The notes beneath the pieces are model-generated. The model was given only the letters and a program-made list of their open reading frames with translations. It ran no database searches and had not been told where the DNA came from. DNA of 64,000 bases, from assembly GCA_023394955.1 (NCBI GenBank), contig JAEWZY010000012.1:1-64000 (forward strand), in the 5' to 3' direction. Source of the stretch: Bacillota bacterium (lineage in GTDB: Bacteria; Bacillota; UBA4882; UBA8346). Shown here one piece after another: positions 1 through 6,528 of this stretch (its first letter is position 1; each line of letters starts with the position of its first letter). The translations under genes and the position numbers were made by a program.

Positions 1-1259
1 GCGCTGACTTGCTGTCCGGTATTGTTAATCACATTGACTGTCACTTGCGGGGCTACGTTCACAACCCCTGCTTGTCCGGCTAAGGTATGATTGGGAATGA
101 TCGTGCCGCTGACCCGCGGCACAAAAACCTCCGGTCCCCGTTCCCCAACGATATAAGGGGAAGCTGCCGTCACATCGCCCCCGGATGCCCGGCCTTGGAA
201 GAAGGCGGACAGCCAGGTAATCCCCTTGGAGACTACCTTTGAAACCATCTGAAATAGGGACGAAAATATATTGGCGAGAAAATCCCAGATCACTTTAAGT
301 TTACTCCCGAGTGTGTTGACAAATCCACTGATAGTCGAACCGATATATTGAAAGGCATCCCCTAAGACCGTGGGCAGATTCTTAAACCATCCTTTCAACT
401 GGTCCAAAATCTGCCCCATTTTGGCCTGCCAGTCACCGGAGAAGACAACTTCCAAAGCTTTCCCGAGACCGCCTTCCTGATAGGCCTGTTTAACTTCTTC
501 AATGCCTTCCTGAAGATTTTTCTTTAAATCCTTGATATTAATCAGCTTTTTAAAGATATCCTCAGGTAAAATTTTTTCCAATGCTTTTTCTAGTCCGCCT
601 TCTTTGAAAGCCTGTTTGATAGAGTTGATAGACTCTTTCGCTTTTTTTAACATGGCTTTTGTATCCATCACCGATTCAAAAACATTTTCCGGAAGAACTT
701 TTTCCATTAATTTATTCCAGTCTTTTCCATCAATTGCAGCTTTCAAGTCATCGAACTCTTTTTTATACTTTTCGATCTTGTTAGCCGTATCTTCCGGAAA
801 GATCTGCTTGATTACCTTTGACCATTCTTTTGCCTCGATTGCTGCTTTTAAATCGTCAAACTCTTTTTTATACTTTTCAATTTTGTTAGCCGTATCTTCC
901 GGAAAGATCTGCTTGATTACCTTTGACCATTCTTTTGCCTCGATTGCTACTTTTAAATCGTCAAACTCTTTTTTATACTTTTCGATCTTGTTAGCCGTAT
1001 CTTCCGGAAAGATCTTTTGAATTACTTTTGTCCAATCCTCAGCTTCGATTGCAGCTTTAGTCTCATTTATCAGTGTTTTTACATTATTTACAAAAGGTTT
1101 TAGTAATTCAGCCGCCCCTTTAATATCTTCCTTGCTCCAGTCTTTTAATGGCTTATCAATGCTTGCTAATTGCTTTTTCACTTCTTCAACCGCTTCTTTC
1201 AAATCGGCTAAAGTATTAACAGCGAGACTTTTAGTGTCGATTGTAATAGTTTCAGCCAT
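1..1259 (-). CDS. Phage tail tape measure protein, short, C-terminus beyond left edge
   Basis: About 419 codons are visible, starting at the ATG at 1259 behind an AAAGGAGGG ribosome binding site; the C-terminus lies outside the window. The N-terminal part is helical and charged, with tandem 35-residue repeats of the type EFDDLKAAIEAKEWSKVIKQ. The later part has hydrophobic and amphipathic helices and ends with GERGPEVFVPR and a VTVNVINNTGQQVSA-like segment, which in siphophage tape measures sits close to the C-terminus. I infer a total near 450-500 residues, which is short. Tape measure proteins set tail length and are filled by the chaperone pair encoded just upstream. The start overlaps the chaperone stop by 8 bases, so the genes are translationally coupled. 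Confidence 0.85.
   Translation of the reverse strand, partial: MAETITIDTKSLAVNTLADLKEAVEEVKKQLASIDKPLKDWSKEDIKGAAELLKPFVNNVKTLINETKAAIEAEDWTKVIQKIFPEDTANKIEKYKKEFDDLKVAIEAKEWSKVIKQIFPEDTANKIEKYKKEFDDLKAAIEAKEWSKVIKQIFPEDTANKIEKYKKEFDDLKAAIDGKDWNKLMEKVLPENVFESVMDTKAMLKKAKESINSIKQAFKEGGLEKALEKILPEDIFKKLINIKDLKKNLQEGIEEVKQAYQEGGLGKALEVVFSGDWQAKMGQILDQLKGWFKNLPTVLGDAFQYIGSTISGFVNTLGSKLKVIWDFLANIFSSLFQMVSKVVSKGITWLSAFFQGRASGGDVTAASPYIVGERGPEVFVPRVSGTIIPNHTLAGQAGVVNVAPQVTVNVINNTGQQVS
754..1068 (-). repeat. Three tandem 105-bp repeats inside the tape measure gene
   Basis: Units begin at 754, 859 and 964, exactly 105 bp (35 codons) apart. The first two are nearly identical at DNA level and the third has diverged. 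Each encodes one helical unit containing IFPEDTANKIEKYKKEFDDL. A partial, more diverged fourth unit lies at about 640-753. In-frame copy-number change here would alter tail length in 35-residue steps. Confidence 0.9.
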
Positions 1260-1590
1260 TATTTCCCTCCTTTCGAAATCGTTCCAACTCTGCCAACTCC
1301 AATACCTTAAGTTTTTGAAACAACGCCGGAGTCATCTCAATCCCGAAGATATCGGCAATTTGAATTACGGCCGGAAAATCCAGGCCGATTGGTAGCAATC
1401 CACCGACTCGCCATTGAGAGTTGACGAGTAGCCAGATTTTCCAAACAGCCCGGTTCTCCGGCGCCAAATCCGGACTGCGATCCTCGCAAAGGAGGCAGTC
1501 CTCTAAAACAGCGGTCTGTTCCTGACGTTTCCGGCAAGCTGTGCAATACTCCGCTTTACCTTCAGTATACCAAGCCCAGACCGCTAGGAG
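1252..1590 (-). CDS. Tail assembly chaperone C-terminal extension (GT-type, DUF1799-like), read by -1 frameshift
   Basis: This frame is open from 1599 to the TGA at 1252 but has no start codon near its beginning. The only possible starts are internal, such as the TTG at 1467. The product contains CTACRK and CLLCED cysteine pairs and then VWKIWLLVNSQWRVGG and GLDFPA, which resemble the DUF1799 family found between tail tube and tape measure genes. The frame is entered naturally by slipping -1 at the heptamer at 1590-1596, giving a fusion of about 192 residues with the preceding 81-aa protein. By analogy with lambda gpG/gpGT, the fusion should bind the tape measure protein and recruit tail tube subunits. 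A stand-alone product from TTG 1467 is the alternative. Confidence 0.75.
   Translation of the reverse strand, partial: LLAVWAWYTEGKAEYCTACRKRQEQTAVLEDCLLCEDRSPDLAPENRAVWKIWLLVNSQWRVGGLLPIGLDFPAVIQIADIFGIEMTPALFQKLKVLELAELERFRKEGNNG
1510..1585 (-). promoter_or_regulatory. Stimulatory stem-loop for -1 frameshifting
   Basis: Perfect 9-bp complementarity on the transcribed strand: AGCGGTCTG at 1585-1577 pairs with CAGACCGCT at 1518-1510, extendable by one G-U pair. The 58-nt loop contains a further ATACT/AGTAT pairing. The stem begins 4 nt after the slippery heptamer, close to the spacing used by known -1 frameshift stimulators. Confidence 0.7.
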
Positions 1591-1829
1591 TTTTTTTCCT
1601 CACTGGCGACACTGTAAGTCATCTGATAGGATTTAGTCGCCAATTTCAAACAATCAGAGTACGGTAGATTAGCGAAGCTGAAATCCTTATAAATATTATC
1701 AAGGATCCAATCGACCATATCTGTATTAAGTTTCATAGTGACGTCATTTTCTGTAAAAGCCGGGTCCAAACCGGCAGCCCTTAGCGCTTTTATTTCATCG
1801 CGGGTCAAAGCCCTCGGTTGCGGTAACAT
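1584..1829 (-). CDS. Phage tail assembly chaperone (gpG-like), 81 aa
   Basis: A small acidic protein encoded between the tail tube and tape measure genes, the standard place of the tail assembly chaperone. The ATG at 1829 follows GGGAGG at a usable distance. The final codons GAA AAA AAC TCC TAG contain the slippery sequence A AAA AAC, so most ribosomes stop at 1584 and a minority shift into the downstream frame. The zero-frame product begins MLPQPRALTRDEIKALR and shows no membrane segment. The family assignment rests mainly on position, size and the frameshift architecture, because gpG-type proteins have little sequence conservation. Confidence 0.75.
   Translation of the reverse strand: MLPQPRALTRDEIKALRAAGLDPAFTENDVTMKLNTDMVDWILDNIYKDFSFANLPYSDCLKLATKSYQMTYSVASEEKNS
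1590..1596 (-). promoter_or_regulatory. Slippery heptamer A AAA AAC for programmed -1 frameshift
   Basis: Read on the minus strand in the gpG frame as GAA AAA AAC, matching X XXY YYZ. After the shift, translation continues CTC CTA GCG in the DUF1799-like frame. The zero-frame stop TAG is one codon after the heptamer, at 1586-1584. Confidence 0.8.
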
Positions 1830-1850
1830 CCTTCCATTACCTCCCTTGCC

Positions 1851-2792
1851 TTAATATAAAGCTTGATCATTAATAAGTGTTGCGACTATTGATGTATCAT
1901 AAGAATTATCCGTATAATAAGCCCGGAAGGGTAAATCGATTAAGACTCCTTTCGCGCCTTCAATTCCCGGCGCGTTTCGTTCGTAAACTATTTGCGGTAA
2001 TCTAAATTCCAAACTGTGAGCGCCATTCGCCAATTTCATGACTAACGAAGATTCCGTTCCCTGAATGGCTTTTTGGAGGAGACTCGCATTTTCAAAAAAC
2101 GCTTTGATATTGCCGCTGATTTTCAACATTCCTTCTGGAATTTCGCTCCGTACGCCTTGCCCGCCGAGGGCATAAACATCCCCTGCCAACCCGAACTCCA
2201 CAGTTAAACCGGTATTCACGACACAAGCGACCGTGGCTCCACCTTCCTCAATCGATGCTTGGAAATTATCGAACCGTATTAAATCAATTTCAGTAGCTGA
2301 TGGATCGAACGAAACTGCCGCTGAGCCTTCTTTTGCCCCCATAATATCGATGGTCGATGTTAATTCCCCATCTCCACCAAGGTTAATTGTAAATTTTGAT
2401 ATTTTACATCCGTTGAACTGTTCATAGACATTGATATCAGTAAACCCTTGCTCCAATACTAAGGAAGGCTGATTATCAGATGGCTTGAAAACATGAGTAT
2501 ATGTTCCGGTTCCAGTAGTCTCCGGACTTCCGAACATTGCCTTCAACCAATATCCGATTCCAACCTCATCTACTGGTATAACTACCGATCCGGAGACATC
2601 AATATTTCCTTTCCCCGGTTTCACTGGATCTCTCCGGCTGGTAATAGTATTGGTCTCAATCATATTTTGTTTTGATTTAAGTTGCGAAGTATTAATCGGT
2701 AATTTTACCCCATTTGGAGTTGCTGGTGTTTGTCCGAAAACATTCTCAAAGCCAGCGATCAGCTGTGCTTTATAACCTTTAGCCTGTGACAT
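1851..2792 (-). CDS. Phage major tail tube protein
   Basis: About 313 residues, starting MSQAKGYKAQLIAGFENVFGQTP. An AGGAGG lies directly against an upstream ATG at 2798 and six bases before the ATG at 2792, so 2792 is the better start. Features such as TNTITSRRDPVKPGKGNIDVSG and the repeated beta-strand pattern match the tail tube family of long non-contractile tails (Phage_tube_2 type). It would polymerise as hexameric rings around the tape measure protein. It sits between the terminator-like gene and the chaperone pair, the canonical tail order. No sheath gene is next to it, which argues for a non-contractile tail. Confidence 0.85.
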   Translation of the reverse strand: MSQAKGYKAQLIAGFENVFGQTPATPNGVKLPINTSQLKSKQNMIETNTITSRRDPVKPGKGNIDVSGSVVIPVDEVGIGYWLKAMFGSPETTGTGTYTHVFKPSDNQPSLVLEQGFTDINVYEQFNGCKISKFTINLGGDGELTSTIDIMGAKEGSAAVSFDPSATEIDLIRFDNFQASIEEGGATVACVVNTGLTVEFGLAGDVYALGGQGVRSEIPEGMLKISGNIKAFFENASLLQKAIQGTESSLVMKLANGAHSLEFRLPQIVYERNAPGIEGAKGVLIDLPFRAYYTDNSYDTSIVATLINDQALY

Positions 2793-2802
2793 TTTCATCC
2801 TC

Positions 2803-3297
2803 CTAATAAGTTATATTCCCGCCTAATACGGGTGTAATATAGAACTTAACCTCCATTTTTCCTTCAAACTTAGGAAAATACGCCAACTCTTTTAGTGATT
2901 CCTTGGTCTGCATTTCATACTTAACATATGAAATCGGGTTTCCGGGACTCGCTTCAGCAAGTTCCGCCAAGATTAACTGTCCTAACATATCGCAATCATA
3001 AATCCCGTCCAATTCAACCTGATTACCGCTTATTGTTTTAGAGGAATTGATAATAGCCCAATGAACCGGAACCATATAACAGAATTGTTTCCGCTCGCCC
3101 CCTTCAGTCTTCCAGCCCGGATAAATGATTATATATGGGCAATCGGTCTCGGTCAATTGCACATTTGGGTCTAATCCGATAAACAGCTTAAGAGACTTTC
3201 CATACTTGGTTTGACAGAACGATTCCAACACCTGACTGGATACCAAGCAATCCCGCCATTGAGTAAGAATATCACTTAAATGGATACCTGAAAACAT
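2803..3297 (-). CDS. Phage tail terminator / head-tail completion-like protein
   Basis: A 164-residue protein. The frame extends to a TTG at 3318, but the ATG at 3297 has an AAGGTGG site just upstream. The fold pattern (N-terminal helix HLSDILTQWRDCLVSSQVLESFCQ, then beta strands including CPYIIIYPGWKTEGGE) and its place directly before the tail tube gene fit a tail terminator that caps the tube. It is the first gene of the tail operon, preceded by a leader of about 440 nt holding several stem-loops. Its role is assigned mostly by position. Confidence 0.6.
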   Translation of the reverse strand: MFSGIHLSDILTQWRDCLVSSQVLESFCQTKYGKSLKLFIGLDPNVQLTETDCPYIIIYPGWKTEGGERKQFCYMVPVHWAIINSSKTISGNQVELDGIYDCDMLGQLILAELAEASPGNPISYVKYEMQTKESLKELAYFPKFEGKMEVKFYITPVLGGNITY

Positions 3298-3470
3298 CTT
3301 TCCACCTTTCCGATACAAGCTTATATCATTTGATAACCGTATAACAAATGGACAATTTTCCGGATAAATTGTCCGCTATAATAAATTCGCAGGTGCATGA
3401 TGCTTTTGAAGCAGTCTATTTCTCAAGCCCGGCGAATTCATTATCGATTCAAATTCTTTCATGATGTTTT

Positions 3471-3538
3471 TAGACGTATAGCCCCCACCCTGGCTAATAC
3501 AATGACGTCTGTTTACCCCTGGTCAAAAGTACACCAGG
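3471..3538 (-). ncRNA. Structured leader element, copy 1
   Basis: Main stem: AGACGT at 3472-3477 pairs with ACGTCT at 3505-3510. Inner stem: TAGCC at 3479-3483 pairs with GGCTA at 3492-3496, closing an 8-nt loop that reads AGGGTGGG on the minus strand. A second stem, CCTGGT (3518-3523) with ACCAGG (3533-3538), lies alongside. A second copy with compensatory changes is at 4462-4503. Function unknown; it precedes the tail genes. Confidence 0.55.
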
Positions 3539-3627
3539 CACCCAAACACTTTTCAGCCTACCCCACCCTTTCATTTACCCTCGACCAAGACACCTAACAA
3601 TCTTGATAATCCCAATCTATTTTTTAT

Positions 3628-3666
3628 AAACGGAAACGGAACCGTCGCTGAGTTCCGTTTCCGTTT
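3628..3666 (-). promoter_or_regulatory. Conserved leader hairpin, tail operon copy
   Basis: A perfect 15-bp stem (AAACGGAAACGGAAC against GTTCCGTTTCCGTTT) closes a 9-nt loop. The core CGGAAC...GTTCCG with a GCGACGG loop motif recurs in the other promoter leader at 5395-5417. No U-tract follows on the minus strand, so this does not look like an ordinary terminator. Confidence 0.6.
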
Positions 3667-3740
3667 AATCAATGATTAACAAATTTATTTGAGTTATGCG
3701 CTAAAATAAGATTGGGTATTTACAAATTGTTCATGATAAT

Positions 3741-3794
3741 ATTGTAACATGGATAACGCGTTTTAAAGTATCAATTTTGTATCAAAATTGTATT
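3741..3794 (-). promoter_or_regulatory. Activator-type promoter with three GATAC boxes (tail operon)
   Basis: On the minus strand a -10 element TACAAT lies at 3746-3741. There is no -35 consensus. Upstream are three boxes (GTATC, GTATC, GTATT on the plus strand) starting at 3768, 3779 and 3790, exactly 11 bp apart, with the nearest overlapping the -35 position. The same geometry recurs at 5454-5507. Binding by the RinA/ArpU-like regulators encoded at 5.5-6.5 kb is inferred. Confidence 0.65.
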
Positions 3795-3832
3795 CCCCTC
3801 GGTTGACTCGAATTTCATTTAACGCCTAAGCA

Positions 3833-4342
3833 TTATTCATTTTCATGATCAACTCTTTCTGATCCGTCAATATTAACTCCATTCATAGCATCGATTTTAC
3901 CCTGGACTACCCGGAGCAAAAACTTTAATAACGGAATCTCCATCCGTTTTAACCGAGTAATCTTATCCAGATTTTCTAAAAATGATTTTCCCTCAGTAAG
4001 AATAATCGCCACCTCAAAGGTAGTCTGGATCAAACCCGTGACCTCCGTGGCGCATTTGCCGATTTGATGTCCGAGAAATAAAAGGCTATAGTAAATGCTT
4101 AACTTGACCAAACCATGATACATCCTGCGACTTTCCGGCACTATTTTGGGGTTAGCCCAGGCGTGATAATAACCGGTAATCGTATCGGCAATCCAAAGAA
4201 TAGCCACCACCCCATAAGCCTGCCGGAAAACCGTCCCAAACATTATTTTAAGTAACCAAATAAAAAATCCGGCGATTCCTTTGATTATCGGATTTTCGAA
4301 AAGTTTCTCAAAAAAATGGACTATTATTTGTTTATCACCCAT
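3833..4342 (-). CDS. Phage holin (holin 4_1 / toxin-secretion type)
   Basis: A 169-residue membrane protein with hydrophobic segments near residues 18-50 (GIAGFFIWLLKIMFG, AYGVVAILWIADTITGYYHA), about 82-96 (SIYYSLLFLGHQIG) and about 100-118. The segment IADTITGYYHAWANPK and the later EGKSFLENLDKI are typical of the holin 4_1 family. It would form inner-membrane lesions that release the muralytic enzyme encoded upstream. The gene sits between the transglycosylase and the tail genes, forming a lysis cassette. A structured leader element lies about 120 bases upstream of the start. Confidence 0.8.
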   Translation of the reverse strand: MGDKQIIVHFFEKLFENPIIKGIAGFFIWLLKIMFGTVFRQAYGVVAILWIADTITGYYHAWANPKIVPESRRMYHGLVKLSIYYSLLFLGHQIGKCATEVTGLIQTTFEVAIILTEGKSFLENLDKITRLKRMEIPLLKFLLRVVQGKIDAMNGVNIDGSERVDHENE

Positions 4343-4461
4343 TATTTCACCATACTCCCGAAGTAGTAAAAATTGTTATGATGTATGAGCCACCGTTTAT
4401 ACATGCTTTAAGTGTTTTATAGCGCCGCTTTATATCTTTGATAATTTGGATTTATCTTTTT

Positions 4462-4503
4462 TAGACGCAAAGCCCCCACCCTGGCTTAATCATTAGGCGT
4501 CTA
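4462..4503 (-). ncRNA. Structured leader element, copy 2
   Basis: Stem TAGACGC (4462-4468) pairs with GCGTCTA (4497-4503). Inner stem AAGCC (4470-4474) pairs with GGCTT (4483-4487). The 8-nt loop is identical to copy 1. Against copy 1, an outer pair changes T-A to C-G and an inner pair T-A to A-T, both compensatory. It lies between the 75-aa ORF and the holin. Confidence 0.55.
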
Positions 4504-4544
4504 TTAACCCCCGGCCATTGACCGGACCTCCAAAAAACAAAAAA

Positions 4545-4772
4545 TTATCTTGTATTGAAATTTTTAGAAAGCCTTTCCGCTACTTCACCTAAGACTAAAT
4601 ATCTTTTTTGGGGGAACTTTTCTAATACCTTCTTTCGCCATTCCGCCATTTCCTCATCAGTTGCATTCCGGTCTTTAAGTTGAACGCATTCATAAACAAG
4701 TAACGCAATCGCCGCTTCTTCTTCCGGGGTCAGTACCGTAGTTCCCAAATCGATCCCACCTTTCAAACTCAT
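4545..4772 (-). CDS. Hypothetical 75-aa protein in lysis cassette
   Basis: A small soluble, helical protein (MSLKGGIDLGTTVLTPEEEA...) with no membrane segment. Its first 83 bases overlap the end of the transglycosylase gene in another frame, which is common in compact phage lysis cassettes. A weak GAAAG precedes the ATG. I do not recognise the family. Position between muralytic enzyme and holin suggests a phage accessory or lysis-related role, but nothing in the sequence proves this. Confidence 0.5.
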   Translation of the reverse strand: MSLKGGIDLGTTVLTPEEEAAIALLVYECVQLKDRNATDEEMAEWRKKVLEKFPQKRYLVLGEVAERLSKNFNTR

Positions 4773-5319
4773 CTTTCAATCGCATTACCTTTTTGAAATA
4801 CTTATTAGCCCGTCTTATTGATTTGTCCCGCTTAAGATTATGCCCGGCATTATAAGCGGACAACATCCATTCCAAATCTCCTCTGGTTAAAGCGGCAATT
4901 CTCGATAAGTGTTTTACGGAAACTAAAAAGAGGTCCCGCCAATCGTCAAGGGACCCCCAACCATACTCTTTAAAAGTTTCCGGTCTGATTTGAAGCAACC
5001 CTAACTCTCCCAAGCCGCCAATTGCGTTTATTTGAAAGCCTGATTCCACCTCCATTTGGGCGACTAATATTCGGTGATCAATCTTAAAGCGATTTGAAGC
5101 GAATAAGGTAAAAAAAGCAATGTCTGCTACCGAATCTTTTGTCAATTTACGTTTAGTTTCAATATAACCCATTATTCGGTTAGCCGCCCCGAATACTTTA
5201 TTGATCGTATCCAGGTGATTATGCATGTCCCTAGTTAAGCGATATATTGAAACAATCATTAAAACTTGAATCAGGAAAACTAACAAAAATCCCAAACATG
5301 TTAATCTCTTAAAATACAT
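4690..5319 (-). CDS. Membrane-anchored lytic transglycosylase (SLT domain)
   Basis: 209 residues from the ATG at 5319, preceded by AGGAGG nine bases upstream. The frame extends to 5340 without a better start. An N-terminal hydrophobic segment (TCLGFLLVFLIQVLMIVSIY) acts as a signal anchor. The SLT-type core follows: catalytic Glu in LVAQMEVESGFQ, then GLGELGLLQIRPET and AYNAGHNL. It cleaves the peptidoglycan glycan strand and would be the lysis enzyme of the tail cluster. It is the first gene after the GATAC-box promoter at 5454-5507. The C-terminal 27 residues overlap the next ORF. Confidence 0.85.
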   Translation of the reverse strand: MYFKRLTCLGFLLVFLIQVLMIVSIYRLTRDMHNHLDTINKVFGAANRIMGYIETKRKLTKDSVADIAFFTLFASNRFKIDHRILVAQMEVESGFQINAIGGLGELGLLQIRPETFKEYGWGSLDDWRDLFLVSVKHLSRIAALTRGDLEWMLSAYNAGHNLKRDKSIRRANKYFKKVMRLKDEFERWDRFGNYGTDPGRRSGDCVTCL

Positions 5320-5394
5320 CCAACCCCACCTCCTAATCAAACATTAGCGCCTCCCCATAAACTTGGCGGGTGTATCAATTATTCTAAAACGAAA

Positions 5395-5417
5395 CGGAAC
5401 CCGTCGCCGAGTTCCGC
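5395..5417 (-). promoter_or_regulatory. Conserved leader hairpin, lysis operon copy
   Basis: CGGAAC and GTTCCG pair around a 10-nt loop whose sequence matches that of the hairpin at 3628-3666 apart from single-base changes. It lies in the transcript about 35 nt downstream of the predicted start site. Confidence 0.55.
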
Positions 5418-5453
5418 TCTCTGTGAAACAATTGCCAAATCTTTCATGATATG

Positions 5454-5507
5454 ATTATAACATGAAAAACCGGTTTTGGAATATCGATTTAGTATCGAAT
5501 TTGTATC
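5454..5507 (-). promoter_or_regulatory. Activator-type promoter with three GATAC boxes (lysis operon)
   Basis: A perfect -10 TATAAT lies at 5459-5454 on the minus strand with no -35. TATC boxes start at 5481, 5492 and 5503, exactly 11 bp apart. The distance from the -10 to the first box is 22 bp, as in the tail promoter at 3741-3794. The outer box is inside the end of the preceding regulator gene. Confidence 0.65.
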
Positions 5508-5958
5508 ATACCAATCCGAATACGATTGCAAATTTATAAATGATTCCATCCCGTTGTCTATAGTATCTATTACGGCTGAGATGCAACGTTTCGATAATTT
5601 GGTCGTTAGTATAATTAGTTCCTGAGAAATATTTAAGATCTAAGATGTTTTTTTCTTCTTCACTCATTAATTTTAAGCCTGTTTCAATTTTTCGTACCCG
5701 CGATAGCTTTTCTTTAATTTTTTCTTCTATTACTAATGAACGTACAACAGTCAAATTAATAATATCAGTTGGACCATTTCGTACATGAATCTCGTCAAAA
5801 GGTAATTGAGCGGAACGGTTTATCAAGTCTTCCAAGTCGGTTTCCAACTCGGCAATCGCCTGTTTATAAGTCCGGTATAGTTGAAGTTCGTTTTCAACGT
5901 AATGAAACACATGATTGGGTATTTTTTTCATCTCCGTCGATGACATCTGATCAGTCAC
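5506..5958 (-). CDS. RinA/ArpU-like phage late transcription regulator, second copy
   Basis: 150 residues from a GTG at 5958 with a GGTGAT site eight bases upstream. The N-terminal half is helical (YRTYKQAIAELETDLEDLI). The C-terminal part LMSEEEKNILDLKYFSG...TNDQIIETLHLSRNRYYRQRDGIIY has the sigma-70 region 4-like helix-turn-helix of the ArpU/RinA activators that switch on phage late genes. The gene follows its paralogue by six bases, so they form one operon. It ends at the edge of the lysis promoter, whose GATAC boxes are the obvious candidate target. Confidence 0.75.
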   Translation of the reverse strand: MTDQMSSTEMKKIPNHVFHYVENELQLYRTYKQAIAELETDLEDLINRSAQLPFDEIHVRNGPTDIINLTVVRSLVIEEKIKEKLSRVRKIETGLKLMSEEEKNILDLKYFSGTNYTNDQIIETLHLSRNRYYRQRDGIIYKFAIVFGLV

Positions 5959-5964
5959 TATTAA

Positions 5965-6528
5965 TCACCATCCTTCAACACACTTATTTTTATTTATATT
6001 GCTTTCAAATGCTTGATTTTGATTTAGCCATTCCGTAATTTGGAGAATTATTTTACGATAAGTATAGCGAATCTTTTTTTCACTGCAGTGTAATAATAAG
6101 CCGATTTGATAGTTGCTCTTTTTGAAAACGAATTTTTGAATGGTAATAGTTTGTTCATCAAGACTCAGTCGCTCTATTGCGATTTTTATCGGTTCGGTAA
6201 ATGCTAAAATTTCACCGATTCGGCCCTGTACACAGATTAACTCTTTGTTTTTCTTCAAGATTTGCTTAGTTACATAGTCGACTTGTTGTTCGTATTCTAC
6301 CATTAAATTCGCATAGCTATAATCGCCTGACCTTTGAGAATGTTTTACTATTCCATATTTCGCGGTTAATCCGGGAATTTGTTTTAACTCTTCCAATCTA
6401 ATTTTCAGTGTTTTAATGCTTTCCAAAAACACCCTTTCTTTTGCTTGAAGACGTTTGAGTTTTTCAGCTTTTTGCCAATAGATGGAAATTATTGTTTCTG
6501 TTCGGGTAAACCAAAACTCTTTGTTCAT
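5965..6528 (-). CDS. RinA/ArpU-like phage late transcription regulator, first copy
   Basis: 187 residues, ATG at 6528 behind AAGGGGG. Coiled-coil-like N-terminus (KAEKLKRLQAKERVFLESIKTLKIRLEEL), then LSLDEQTITIQKFVFKKSNYQIGLLLHCSEKKIRYTYRKI, a sigma region 4-like DNA-binding unit parallel to that of the next gene. Two tandem paralogues suggest a heteromeric activator or a duplicated one. This is the rightmost gene of the tail cluster. A strong minus-strand terminator at 6697-6735 separates it from upstream genes, so it likely has its own promoter in the AT-rich region before 6600, where an inverted GTATC...GATAC pair occurs. Confidence 0.7.
   Translation of the reverse strand: MNKEFWFTRTETIISIYWQKAEKLKRLQAKERVFLESIKTLKIRLEELKQIPGLTAKYGIVKHSQRSGDYSYANLMVEYEQQVDYVTKQILKKNKELICVQGRIGEILAFTEPIKIAIERLSLDEQTITIQKFVFKKSNYQIGLLLHCSEKKIRYTYRKIILQITEWLNQNQAFESNINKNKCVEGW

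Larger units (their letters stand above)
3298..3832 (-). promoter_or_regulatory. Long structured leader and promoter region of the tail operon
   Basis: No convincing gene lies in these 535 bases. In the direction of transcription they hold a GATAC-box promoter (3741-3794), a 15-bp hairpin (3628-3666), a two-stem structured element (3471-3538) and a hairpin close to the start (3350-3374, GGACAATTT against AAATTGTCC with a 7-nt loop). Confidence 0.6.

Noticed and set aside
532..1020. Open frame of 162 codons on the plus strand with internal repeats
   Set aside because: It is the antisense shadow of the repeated part of the tape measure gene; no ribosome binding site.
754..1068. CRISPR-like regular repeats
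   Set aside because: Units are 105 bp without unique spacers and are in-frame coding repeats.
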